Shown piece by piece: positions 6,387 through 13,479 of a DNA stretch of 16,933 nucleotides. This stretch comes from Lachnoclostridium sp. UBA1434. GTDB lineage: Bacteria; Bacillota; Clostridia; Lachnospirales; Lachnospiraceae. The position numbers were made by a program, and so were the translations under genes. The stretch is from contig DCTS01000061.1 of NCBI GenBank assembly GCA_002329645.1, forward strand, positions 8,627 through 25,559, in the 5' to 3' direction. Position 1 is the stretch's first letter; every line of letters starts with the position of its first letter. The notes under the pieces were generated by a model. It did not search any database. It saw only the letters and a program-made list of their open reading frames with translations, and was not told the DNA's origin.

Positions 6387-7607
6387 CTATGCATTAAACA
6401 TAACCTTCTCGCTGTTGAAGGCTTTGGTCACCAGAGCCGAGACAAGGAATGCAAGCAGCGCAAGGGTGCCGATCGTCAATCCGTATTGCTGAATTGTAAG
6501 CTCTCCAACAAGGAGATTTTGAATGCATAAGCATGAGTTGTAAATTGGTAATGCAAAATATTTAATTCCCTTGTCCGCTCCTCCTGAAAACATGGTCATA
6601 ATGCTTGCAAGCATAACCACTATATACATAGGTAAAACATAGGTGGCAGCCTCCTTCTGGGTTCTTGCATGTACTGCAACGAATGCAACCACAGCCACAA
6701 AAAGGTACACCAGGACTAGCAGTATGGTTAAAAGCTGTACAAGCTCGACGGGGCTGAACCTTAACTTGCTGATATCGCCCATTGAGCCCCCCTGCAGGTT
6801 TTGAATGCCTATAACTACCGAGACAACATATATAACAGCCGACAGGCTGGTCAGTATTGCAAGTGATATAAGCTTGCCATTCACAATTTCCCTTCTCTTA
6901 ATAGGGGAAAGAAGCATGCTTGACAAAGTGCCTCTCTCCTTTTCGCCGGTAATGGCATCCACGCCGAGACTCATAGCTCCCTGGAAAAGCAAGATGTTGA
7001 TAAGGAATGGCAGCAGCATGGACAGGGATTTGCCCGTTGCCTTCCCCTCATCCATAACAACCGAGCTTTCCGGCACCTTATCTATGTAGAATATCTGAAG
7101 CTGCTCCACATTTCCTACCCTTTCCGCAAGCAATGTCTGTCGGAAGGCTTGAAGTGCACTGTTTACAAAGGAATCCCTTGCGGTAGAGGAATACTCCTCT
7201 GAAGGGTTATAAAAGGTTTTTACCTCGGGTATTGCATCGCCGTTCCCCGAATAAGCATATATTGTATCCATAAAGTTCTCATCAAAGACCACCAGCAGAT
7301 CCGTATCGCCTGCCTTTATGCTATCCTGAACAGAGGCGGTTTCATCGGATGCCTTTAAATAATTAATATTTGCTTTAAAGCCTGCTGCCTGTATTGCATC
7401 CTCAAGGCCTTCGGGAGAATTCTGTATGTAAACGTTAGGAACATGATCCCCTATGTCGCTTACCATATTATCAATCAAATTCCCCATTATAGAATACATA
7501 ACCATTATCAGTACACCGGGAAGGATGAACAGGCTTAATATCAGCTTTTTGTCGGTGAATACTCTGGTAAGCTCTTTTTTAATTATATTTTTAGTTCCGT
7601 TCTTCAT
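6387..7607 (-). CDS. natB: ABC-2 type exporter permease, NatB-like
   Basis: A 406-residue membrane component of an ABC exporter. One transmembrane helix near residues 20-42 is followed by a soluble extracytoplasmic region of about 150 residues, then a cluster of helices from about 195 to the C-terminus. The segment I-T-G-E-K-E-R-G-T-L near residue 220, with S-S-M-L-L-S-P-I after it, is the conserved ABC-2/NatB signature. B. subtilis NatAB extrudes sodium; the substrate here cannot be read from sequence and related systems export other compounds. The start at 7607 forms an ATGA overlap with the natA stop and lies 7 bases from GGAGGAGG. An ATG two codons earlier (7613) would sit almost on top of that ribosome binding site. 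The overlap implies translational coupling to the ATPase. Confidence 0.85.
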   Translation of the reverse strand: MKNGTKNIIKKELTRVFTDKKLILSLFILPGVLIMVMYSIMGNLIDNMVSDIGDHVPNVYIQNSPEGLEDAIQAAGFKANINYLKASDETASVQDSIKAGDTDLLVVFDENFMDTIYAYSGNGDAIPEVKTFYNPSEEYSSTARDSFVNSALQAFRQTLLAERVGNVEQLQIFYIDKVPESSVVMDEGKATGKSLSMLLPFLINILLFQGAMSLGVDAITGEKERGTLSSMLLSPIKRREIVNGKLISLAILTSLSAVIYVVSVVIGIQNLQGGSMGDISKLRFSPVELVQLLTILLVLVYLFVAVVAFVAVHARTQKEAATYVLPMYIVVMLASIMTMFSGGADKGIKYFALPIYNSCLCIQNLLVGELTIQQYGLTIGTLALLAFLVSALVTKAFNSEKVMFNA

Positions 7608-8386
7608 ATACATGCCTCCTCCCTGCTGTTTTGCTTGTATAATTCGAAGAATGCATCCTCAAGGTCTGCCGTATTGGTATCCTTAAGAATCTCATCCAGC
7701 GTTCCTTCCATAACAAGCCGGCCGTCTATGATTATACCTATCCGGTCGCACAGCTTTTCAGCTTCCGTCATAATATGGGTTGAGATTATTATTGTCTTTC
7801 CTTCCTCTTTCAACAGCTTCAGGTAATCCGTGACGCTTCTTGCCGTAACAATGTCCAGTCCGGTGGTCGGCTCGTCAAATATTACTATCTCAGGATCATG
7901 AACCAGGCTTACAGCCAGGGATGCCTTTTGCTTCATACCTGTCGAAAGCTCATCAATCTTCTTATCCTCAAAGCCCTTTATACCGAAATAATTGAACAGG
8001 TACTCGCGTCTTTCATTAATTGCTGCTTCATCCAGTCCATGCAGCCTTCCGAAAAAATTAAACATATATTTTGCAGAAAACTGAGGATCCAGCTTTATTT
8101 CGTTGGTAAGAAAGCTTATCTTTTTTCTTATTTCCTCCGACTTGTCGAGCGTATCTATTCCACCTACGCTGATACTGCCGTCAGTGGGCTTTAAGAGAGT
8201 TGCAACACATCTGAGTACAGTGGTTTTCCCGGCTCCGTTCGGGCCAAGAAGACCGTATATCTCCCCAGGAACGGCTTTCAGGCTTAATTGGTCCACAGCC
8301 TTTTTCATATTCTTTTTGGTCTTCTGCTCTTGCATCTGTTTTCTCGTAAGCTTATAGACCTTGGTCAGATTATTGATGCAGATCAT
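7604..8386 (-). CDS. natA: ABC exporter ATP-binding protein, NatA-like
   Basis: A 260-residue ATPase that powers the partner permease. Walker A G-P-N-G-A-G-K-T is at 48-55, the signature L-S-T-G-M-K-Q-K at 147-154, Walker B I-V-I-F-D-E at 167-172, and the switch histidine is His204. The usual Q-loop glutamine is replaced in F-L-T-N-E-I-K-L-D (93-100), a variation shared with NatA-type ATPases and one reason for the name. The extra lysine-rich stretch near residues 15-29 lies before the Walker A domain. The gene overlaps natB by four bases. A near-consensus sigma-A promoter starts inside the end of dtd. The ribosome binding site AAGGATGG is a little far from the ATG (about 10-11 bases). Substrate unknown. 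Confidence 0.9.
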   Translation of the reverse strand: MICINNLTKVYKLTRKQMQEQKTKKNMKKAVDQLSLKAVPGEIYGLLGPNGAGKTTVLRCVATLLKPTDGSISVGGIDTLDKSEEIRKKISFLTNEIKLDPQFSAKYMFNFFGRLHGLDEAAINERREYLFNYFGIKGFEDKKIDELSTGMKQKASLAVSLVHDPEIVIFDEPTTGLDIVTARSVTDYLKLLKEEGKTIIISTHIMTEAEKLCDRIGIIIDGRLVMEGTLDEILKDTNTADLEDAFFELYKQNSREEACI

Positions 8387-8420
8387 ACTAAAAACACCAT
8401 CCTTTTCATATGGATATACT

Positions 8421-8444
8421 GCCTGAAATTAACAGAATACAGGC
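8421..8444 (-). repeat. Short inverted repeat in the natA leader
   Basis: GCCTG (8421-8425) and CAGGC (8440-8444) with 14 bases between them, just downstream of the natA promoter. Such placement is common for repressor operators, but the arms are short and chance is possible. Confidence 0.25.
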
Positions 8445-8455
8445 CATACAACTAA

Positions 8456-8483
8456 AGTATAGACGAAATATTATTTTTGTCAA
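8456..8483 (-). promoter_or_regulatory. Sigma-A promoter for the natAB operon
   Basis: Minus-strand TTGACA (8478-8483), 16 bases, TATACT (8456-8461). The -35 box contains the dtd stop codon. No terminator lies between dtd and natA, so the exporter genes may also receive read-through from deoB-dtd. Confidence 0.8.
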
Positions 8484-8944
8484 ACATTTTTTCCCATGGT
8501 AAATAGATCCTCATCCAGAATAACGGTAAAGGGCCCGTCATTAATAAGGGATACCTTCATATCTGCGGCAAATATTCCGCATTGCACCTTACCTGTACGC
8601 TTCCTTATGCCTTCGGCAAAGTATTCATATATTTCCTTTGCTTTACCACCCCTGGCAGCCTTGATAAAATCAGGCCTGTTTCCCTTCCTGCAGTCCGCAT
8701 ATAAGGTAAACTGGGATATAACAAGTATTTCTCCGCCTACCTCCCCAAGGGAAAGATTGGTCTTCCCCTGCTCGTCGGCAAAAATCCTCAGCTTAAGGAT
8801 CTTATCAATATAACGGTCGGCAATCTCCCTGGTATCATTGCTGCCCACACCCAGGAATATCAAAAAACCCTTGCTTATGCTGCCTGCAGTTACGCCTTCA
8901 ACCACAACCTCTGCCTTATCAACTCTTTGTATTACTACTCTCAT
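8480..8944 (-). CDS. dtd: D-aminoacyl-tRNA deacylase
   Basis: A 154-residue homodimeric enzyme that hydrolyses D-amino acids (and glycine mischarged on tRNA-Ala) from tRNA, a chirality proofreading step in the cytoplasm. Family hallmarks are present: start MRVVIQRV, S-Q-F-T-L-Y-A-D at 77-84, and N-D-G-P-F-T at 135-140 containing the Gly137-cisPro138 pair that enters the neighbouring subunit's active site. The motif usually read as RPSF is RPDF here (90-93). Length is close to the usual 145-150. It begins 14 bases after the deoB stop with AAGGGGATGG as ribosome binding site overlapping that stop, so the two are cotranscribed. Confidence 0.95.
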   Translation of the reverse strand: MRVVIQRVDKAEVVVEGVTAGSISKGFLIFLGVGSNDTREIADRYIDKILKLRIFADEQGKTNLSLGEVGGEILVISQFTLYADCRKGNRPDFIKAARGGKAKEIYEYFAEGIRKRTGKVQCGIFAADMKVSLINDGPFTVILDEDLFTMGKNV

Positions 8945-8958
8945 TTATATCCATCCCC

Positions 8959-10134
8959 TTATCTTAAGATATCCTTTAAAAATGAAGTACCTGCGGCAGT
9001 CCTTTCACCTATCCCAAGATACTCCGTAATGGTTGCCGCAATATCCGCAAAGGTACTCCTTGTTCCGATATTGTTCGACTCACTGATAGAATTGCCATAC
9101 ACAACCAGGGGGGTATATTCCCTTGAATGGTCGGTTGACGGCGTTGAGGGATCACAGCCGTGATCAGCCGTTATCATTAAAATATCGTCTTTTTTCAAGC
9201 CTTCCAAAATTGCCGGAAGTCTGCTGTCAAAAAAGCTCAGCGCCTCTGCGTAACCGTCCACATTGTTCCGGTGTCCGTATACCATATCAAAATCCACCAG
9301 ATTTACAAAGCACAGCCCGCTAAAATCCCTTCGGGTTATTTCAATGAGCCTGTCAATTCCTTCATCGTTGTTTTTGGTCCTGACGGTATCGGTTACACCC
9401 TTGCCGGCAAATATATCGTTGATTTTACCGACAGCAATGACACTGAGATTACTGCCGCTAATCAGATCCAGCATGGTTGTTCCGGGTGCAAGGGAATAAT
9501 CATGCCGGTTTGCCGTGCGTACAAAATCAGGATATTGACCCGTAAAGGGCCTTGCAATTACACGTCCTACCCCATGCTCACCCTTTAAAATCTCCCTGGC
9601 TGTTTCACAGTATCCGTACAATTCCTTAAGGGGCACCACCTCCTCATGGGCGGCAATCTGGAACACACTGTCTGCAGATGTATACACTATAAGCGCTCCT
9701 GTCTCCATGTGCTCCCGGCCATAATCCCTTATTACATCGGTGCCTGAATAGGGAAGGTTGCATATGGCTTTCCGGCCGGTCCTCCTTTCAAACTCCCTTA
9801 TAACCTCATCCGGGAATCCCTCAGGGTATGTCGGAAAGGGCTTGTCGGATATTATTCCGGCTATTTCCCAGTGACCGGTAGTGGTATCCTTTCCTTTAGA
9901 AGCTTCAGCAAGCCTTGCTACACTTCCCGTAAAGGCCTTGTCGGATATGGCAGGAAATTTATCTCTTACACCGTCGATATGGAATAAGCCCAGACTCTCC
10001 ATGTTGGGCATACTAAAGTACCTGCTCTTTGATACGGCATATAGGGTATGGCTGCCTTCATCGCCATAATCCGCAGCATCCGGCAGCTCGCCAATACCCA
10101 CGCTGTCTAAAACCACTAGAAATACTCTTTTCAT
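8959..10134 (-). CDS. deoB: Phosphopentomutase
   Basis: A 391-residue alkaline-phosphatase-superfamily enzyme that interconverts (deoxy)ribose 1-phosphate and 5-phosphate, linking nucleoside salvage to the pentose phosphate pathway. Two Mn ions are held by residues all visible here: Asp10 (V-V-L-D-S-V-G-I-G), Asp283 and His288 (D-F-D-M-V-Y-G-H), Asp324-His325 (T-A-D-H-G) and His336 (T-D-H-S-R-E-Y). The phosphorylated threonine lies in D-T-T-T-G-H-W-E (83-90). The reading frame extends upstream to 10161, but AAAGGAGG is 6 bases before the ATG at 10134 and the family begins M-K-R-V-F-L. It has a sigma-A promoter and a possible operator upstream. No nucleoside phosphorylase or deoxyribose-phosphate aldolase gene accompanies it here. 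Confidence 0.96.
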   Translation of the reverse strand: MKRVFLVVLDSVGIGELPDAADYGDEGSHTLYAVSKSRYFSMPNMESLGLFHIDGVRDKFPAISDKAFTGSVARLAEASKGKDTTTGHWEIAGIISDKPFPTYPEGFPDEVIREFERRTGRKAICNLPYSGTDVIRDYGREHMETGALIVYTSADSVFQIAAHEEVVPLKELYGYCETAREILKGEHGVGRVIARPFTGQYPDFVRTANRHDYSLAPGTTMLDLISGSNLSVIAVGKINDIFAGKGVTDTVRTKNNDEGIDRLIEITRRDFSGLCFVNLVDFDMVYGHRNNVDGYAEALSFFDSRLPAILEGLKKDDILMITADHGCDPSTPSTDHSREYTPLVVYGNSISESNNIGTRSTFADIAATITEYLGIGERTAAGTSFLKDILR

Positions 10135-10155
10135 GATATGCCTCCTTTTGTCTTT

Positions 10156-10180
10156 ATACATGCACCATACTTACATGTAT
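10156..10180 (-). repeat. Inverted repeat at the deoB transcription start (possible operator)
   Basis: ATACATG (10156-10162) and CATGTAT (10174-10180) are perfect 7-base arms 11 bases apart. The right arm overlaps the end of the deoB -10 box and the repeat covers the expected start of transcription, a typical repressor position. DeoR or CytR-like control is a guess. Confidence 0.4.
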
Positions 10181-10207
10181 TATAGTTATTTTTTGAAGCA
10201 AAGTCCA
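10179..10207 (-). promoter_or_regulatory. Sigma-A promoter for deoB-dtd
   Basis: Minus-strand TGGACT (10202-10207), 17 bases, TATAAT (10179-10184). The -10 is perfect and the -35 agrees at four of six positions. The start of transcription would lie about 35-40 bases before the deoB ATG. Confidence 0.6.
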
Positions 10208-10288
10208 TGAATTATTCCCTATAAATGCTTTGTCAATTTATATTGCTATGATACGAATTACAGTCCTAAATGCAAAATGGCGGATAAA

Positions 10289-10317
10289 TTGACGGAAGCA
10301 CCCGGAAGCCGTAGAAT
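10289..10317 (+). promoter_or_regulatory. Upstream sigma-A promoter candidate for the PAP2 gene
   Basis: TTGACG (10289-10294), 17 bases, TAGAAT (10312-10317). It is the first of two plus-strand promoter candidates in the 262-base divergent gap between deoB and the PAP2 gene. Confidence 0.5.
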
Positions 10318-10327
10318 TATATTCATA

Positions 10328-10356
10328 TTGTTTACACTGATAAATTATGTTATAAT
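10328..10356 (+). promoter_or_regulatory. Proximal sigma-A promoter for the PAP2 gene
   Basis: TTGTTT (10328-10333), 17 bases, TATAAT (10351-10356) with an upstream TG (extended -10). About 34 bases separate the expected transcription start from the ATG. Confidence 0.65.
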
Positions 10357-10396
10357 TTAGTCCATCATAGATTTAGACCGGAAAGGCAGGTTTCCC

Positions 10397-11071
10397 ATGA
10401 AAGCCCGGGGCGCTTTGAAAAAGCTTATTAATAAATACAGGCATGGTTGGGTGCTATCATATTTTTTTATTTATATGGCATGGTTTACATATCTGGAAAG
10501 GCATAATACCAACGTAACGCCCATATACTCCAAGCTGGATGATTATATTCCGTTTCTTGAAATTTTTATCATACCCTACCTGCTATGGTTTATCTATATA
10601 GCTGTAACGGTTATATATTTTCTTCTTACATCAAAGCAGGACTTTTATAAAATATGCGCTTATTTGTTTATCGGTATGTCGATCTGCCTGGCAATATACA
10701 CCGTATGGCCTAACGGCCATAATCTCAGGGTCAATCTTGGGGAGCTCGGCAGAAGCAATATATTCACACGCATGCTTTCTTTTATATATGGACTGGATAC
10801 GTCCACCAATGTATTCCCCAGCATCCATGTGTACAACTCCATAGGCGCAGCAATTGCTATCCGCCGGGATGCCAGGCTTAGCGGTATAAAATGGCTTCAA
10901 TGGTCAGTCTTTGCCCTTACCGTGCTGATATGTGCTTCAACCGTATTCTTAAAGCAGCATTCCATATTGGATATATTCGGCGCCATAGCTCTTAATATTA
11001 TTATGTATGCATTTGTATATGTGCCCGTATGGGGAAGGGCAGAGAAAACCGAAAAGCAGGTTATTATTTAA
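10397..11071 (+). CDS. PAP2-superfamily integral membrane phosphatase/transferase
   Basis: A 224-residue membrane protein with about five to six hydrophobic helices (for example 18-34, 54-77, 84-102, 167-184 and 193-210). The active-site motifs of the PAP2 family appear on the extracytoplasmic side: P-S-I-H-V at 141-145 with His144, and K-Q-H-S-I-L-D at 186-192 with His188 and Asp192. The third classical motif, K-x6-R-P, is not seen, as in the inositol-phosphotransferase-like PAP2 subgroup. It may act on phosphatidate, undecaprenyl pyrophosphate or another lipid phosphate; the substrate cannot be told. The ribosome binding site (AAAGG or GCAGG) is weak. Monocistronic, with two sigma-A promoter candidates and a terminator behind it. 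Confidence 0.8.
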   Translation: MKARGALKKLINKYRHGWVLSYFFIYMAWFTYLERHNTNVTPIYSKLDDYIPFLEIFIIPYLLWFIYIAVTVIYFLLTSKQDFYKICAYLFIGMSICLAIYTVWPNGHNLRVNLGELGRSNIFTRMLSFIYGLDTSTNVFPSIHVYNSIGAAIAIRRDARLSGIKWLQWSVFALTVLICASTVFLKQHSILDIFGAIALNIIMYAFVYVPVWGRAEKTEKQVII

Positions 11072-11085
11072 CTACGTTCATAAAT

Positions 11086-11138
11086 GGGGCTGTTGCAGAA
11101 TCAAATTACTATAATTAAGAAAAGGGCAATTGCTCCCC
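11086..11138 (+). other. GGGGCTGTTGC-containing imperfect hairpin downstream of the PAP2 gene
   Basis: GGGGCTGTTGC near 11086-11096 can pair in two blocks (GGGG and TTGC) with GCAATTGCTCCCC near 11126-11138. The first 15 bases resemble the ends of some insertion sequences (CTGTTGCA), but no transposase or matching opposite end is visible. It may just be part of the untranslated tail before the main terminator. Confidence 0.3.
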
Positions 11139-11154
11139 GTAATGCACTCAATAA

Positions 11155-11204
11155 AAAGCAATGTCTCTTCCTATCCAAGGAATCAACATTGCTTTCTTTT
11201 TTTT
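11155..11204. terminator. Bidirectional terminator between the PAP2 and glycosyltransferase genes
   Basis: AAAGCAATGT (11155-11164) pairs perfectly with ACATTGCTTT (11186-11195), with an additional inner TTCC/GGAA pairing. The plus strand continues CTTTTTTTT; the minus strand continues TTATTG after TTTTT. It serves the two convergent genes. Confidence 0.85.
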
Positions 11205-11225
11205 GTCTTATATTAATCCTGTTTA

Positions 11226-12242
11226 TTAATTAAAGCCATAAATCCTTCTAATTATATTGTATCCCACCTCTACAATCCTCCGGCCGAATTTTCCGGGAAG
11301 GTTCATGGAGCGCCCCAAAATCTGCGAGCGTATTCTCTTATAAAGCCTTCTGTCGTAGTTCCTAAGATAATCCCAGAGGTTCTTCTTCTTTATAAGGCTC
11401 TCCTCGCTGCCCTCCTTAATAAGAAATACGGAGCATATTGCCATCATCATGGCAAGGTATTTTATCATATAATTCTGCAGCTTGCTGCTCTTTATCTGGA
11501 AGAGGTCATGACTTTCTATCATGATTTTTGTAATCTTAAGCTGCTGGTCTATCCTTCTTATCATAACCTGCTCGTTAACCGACTGGTCGGCTCTGCCTAT
11601 ATAATACCGGTACAGGTTGACATCCAGGTAATACAGTGTTTTTACATAGGGAAGGGGTTGGTATACAAATATGTTGTCAACATAGAAGGTATGCTTTGGC
11701 AGCCGAATCCCGCAGTCCTTCAGCAGCTTGGTGCGGTAAATGGCCGAGTGCATCAGGATATTCTGGCTTTGCCTGAAATGCATGATCTCATCCCATGTAA
11801 ATATTCGCCCCTTTGGGAGCGCCCAGTTATAATTGATAACCTTCTTCCTCCTTGCGCCTACTTTCTCATATACATAATTTGCAATGAACATATCCGGACT
11901 GTTCCCGTCGGCTATCAATTCCTTAAGAGTATTCAGCACCTGGCGGAGAGCTCTTTCGCTTACCCAGTCATCGCTGTCCACAACCTTAAAATACAGGCCT
12001 GTGGCATATGCAAGCCCTGTATTTACAGCTTCTCCGTGCCCTCCGTTTTCCTGGCTTACGACTCGTACTACTGTGGGATACTTTTCCTGATACTCCTCGG
12101 CAATTTTTTGCGTATCATCTGTCGAGCCGTCATTGACGATGATGATCTCCATATCATCCCCGCCGCATAAAAGCGTTTCTATGGCATGTCTCATATATGC
12201 TGCCGAGTTATAACAGGGTATTGCTGCCGTCAAAAGCTTCAT
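11226..12242 (-). CDS. Family 2 glycosyltransferase
   Basis: A 338-residue inverting GT-A glycosyltransferase, soluble or peripheral: no transmembrane helix is evident. The nucleotide-sugar site is clear: L-T-A-A-I-P-C-Y-N near the start, N-D-G-S-T-D-D at 37-43, G-G-H-G near 67-70, and the metal-binding D-S-D-D-W at 89-93. V-D-N at 188-190 stands where the acceptor-side acidic residue is expected, and Y-R-Y-Y-I-G-R-A-D-Q-S-V-N at 211-223 is shared with GT2 enzymes that build surface polysaccharides. The sugar and acceptor are unknown. AAAGGAGG lies 8 bases before the ATG. It starts 14 bases after the aminopeptidase stop, so the two are cotranscribed although no functional link is obvious. No other polysaccharide genes are nearby. 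Confidence 0.88.
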   Translation of the reverse strand: MKLLTAAIPCYNSAAYMRHAIETLLCGGDDMEIIIVNDGSTDDTQKIAEEYQEKYPTVVRVVSQENGGHGEAVNTGLAYATGLYFKVVDSDDWVSERALRQVLNTLKELIADGNSPDMFIANYVYEKVGARRKKVINYNWALPKGRIFTWDEIMHFRQSQNILMHSAIYRTKLLKDCGIRLPKHTFYVDNIFVYQPLPYVKTLYYLDVNLYRYYIGRADQSVNEQVMIRRIDQQLKITKIMIESHDLFQIKSSKLQNYMIKYLAMMMAICSVFLIKEGSEESLIKKKNLWDYLRNYDRRLYKRIRSQILGRSMNLPGKFGRRIVEVGYNIIRRIYGFN

Positions 12243-12256
12243 AACTCATGCCTCCT

Positions 12257-13372
12257 TTAGATTAGATTCTCAGGATTCAAGCATTCCAGCTCCTTAACAA
12301 CGAAGCGTCCGTCCTTTCTTATAAGCACATCGTCAAAATATATCTCGCCGCCGCCGTATTCAGGCGTTTGTATGCATACAAGATCCCAATGGATTGCAGA
12401 GGAATTGCCGTTGGGGGCTTCCTCGTAGCAGTTGCCGGGAGTAAAATGGAAGGAACCCATGATCTTTTCGTCAAACAAGGTGTCCTTCATCGGCTTAAGT
12501 ATATATGGATTGACCCCTATTGCAAATTCGCCGACATAGCGTGCTCCCTCATCCGTATCCAGCACATGGTTTATTCTTGTGGTATCGTTGGCCTTTGCTT
12601 CAACAATTTTACCCTTTTCAAAGCGGAAAGATATATTCTCAAAGGTAAAGCCCTGGAATACGGCAGGGGTATTGTATGTCAGGGTACCGTTGATACTGTC
12701 CCTTACAGGTGCCGTATATACCTCGCCGTCCGGTATGTTCCTGTCTCCGTCGCAGCGTATGGCGGGAATATTCTTAATAGAAAAGCTTAAATCCGTCCCT
12801 GGTCCGACTATGCGCACCCTGTCGGTTTTATTCATGTAATCCACGAGGTTTTTCATGGATTCGCTCATTTTGGCATAATCCAGATTACATACCCTGAAGT
12901 AGAAATCCTCAAAGGCCTCGCTGCTCATATTTGCAAGCTGTGCCATTGATGCATTCGGATAGCGAAGCACCACCCATCTGGTCTTTTTCACGCGTATGTC
13001 GTGATGAACCGGTGTCTGATAATAGGTTTCGTATAATTTCATCTTTTCTGCAGGCACATCGGCGTTCTCTGCCACATTGTCGCTTCCGCGCACAGCCACA
13101 TAGCAGTCCATCTGCTCCATTTCCGCCGCATCAATCCTGGCCATCAGGGAAAGCTGCTCCTCGGAACATTTTAACAGCATCTCACGCAGCAATACCGGGT
13201 CCGTATAGTGAACAAAGGGGACTCCTCCTGCAGCATAAACCTCCTTGACCAGCTGGCGGGCAAGATCCCTGGTAGTGGGTCCAATGTAATGGACATATAC
13301 CTTGTCGCCCTTCTTTACCTGCATCGAGTAATTTACCAGATTAACAGCCAGTTTCTTAATTCTTTCATCCAT
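12257..13372 (-). CDS. M29-family metallo-aminopeptidase
   Basis: A 371-residue cytoplasmic dinuclear aminopeptidase of the AmpS/AmpT (thermophilic aminopeptidase, PepS) family, which trims N-terminal residues of peptides. Metal ligands can be placed: Glu217 (D-G-E-V), Glu282 (G-E-F-A-I-G), His309 (S-F-H-F), Tyr316 (N-C-Y-E-E), and His328 with Asp330 (I-H-W-D-L-V). P-D-G-E-V-Y-T-A-P is a strong family motif. It is slightly shorter than the usual 400-410 residues, but both domains are present. AAGGAG lies about 9 bases before the ATG. It heads a two-gene transcript with the glycosyltransferase; I could not settle on a single promoter in the 107-base gap upstream. Confidence 0.92.
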   Translation of the reverse strand: MDERIKKLAVNLVNYSMQVKKGDKVYVHYIGPTTRDLARQLVKEVYAAGGVPFVHYTDPVLLREMLLKCSEEQLSLMARIDAAEMEQMDCYVAVRGSDNVAENADVPAEKMKLYETYYQTPVHHDIRVKKTRWVVLRYPNASMAQLANMSSEAFEDFYFRVCNLDYAKMSESMKNLVDYMNKTDRVRIVGPGTDLSFSIKNIPAIRCDGDRNIPDGEVYTAPVRDSINGTLTYNTPAVFQGFTFENISFRFEKGKIVEAKANDTTRINHVLDTDEGARYVGEFAIGVNPYILKPMKDTLFDEKIMGSFHFTPGNCYEEAPNGNSSAIHWDLVCIQTPEYGGGEIYFDDVLIRKDGRFVVKELECLNPENLI

Positions 13373-13408
13373 TTTTAGTCTCTCCTTATCTGTGTATTCT
13401 ATAAATTA

Positions 13409-13438
13409 ATTTTAACCTCTCATGACTTAAGTTAAAAT
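13409..13438. repeat. AT-rich inverted repeat upstream of the aminopeptidase gene
   Basis: ATTTTAAC (13409-13416) and GTTAAAAT (13431-13438) are perfect 8-base arms 14 bases apart. It lies between the end of the large hypothetical gene and the aminopeptidase start and could be an operator or a weak hairpin. Confidence 0.3.
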
Positions 13439-13476
13439 GCTGCTTACTTATTACTATAGTCATAAGAATGTGCAGC
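13434..13476 (-). terminator. Weak terminator after the large hypothetical gene
   Basis: On the minus strand GCTGC (13472-13476) pairs with GCAGC (13439-13443), and CTTAT (13462-13466) with ATAAG (13447-13451), followed by ATTTT. The tail is short, so efficiency is uncertain. It starts four bases after the stop codon. Confidence 0.4.
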
Positions 13477-13479
13477 CTG

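Noticed and set aside
10135..10161. N-terminal extension of deoB upstream of the ATG at 10134
   Set aside because: It includes the AAAGGAGG ribosome binding site, and phosphopentomutases begin near M-K-R-V-F-L.
10210..10236. A perfect TTGACA on the minus strand upstream of deoB (10231-10236)
   Set aside because: No acceptable -10 box lies 16-18 bases downstream; the TGGACT/TATAAT pair nearer the gene is better.
11086..11100. Insertion-sequence terminus (CTGTTGCA-type)
   Set aside because: Only about 15 bases match, with no transposase, no opposite inverted end and no target duplication visible; kept as a low-confidence note rather than a mobile element.
11508..12170. A 220-codon open frame on the plus strand opposite the glycosyltransferase
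   Set aside because: It is antisense to a well-supported GT2 gene with conserved motifs, has no ribosome binding site of note and its product resembles no protein family.
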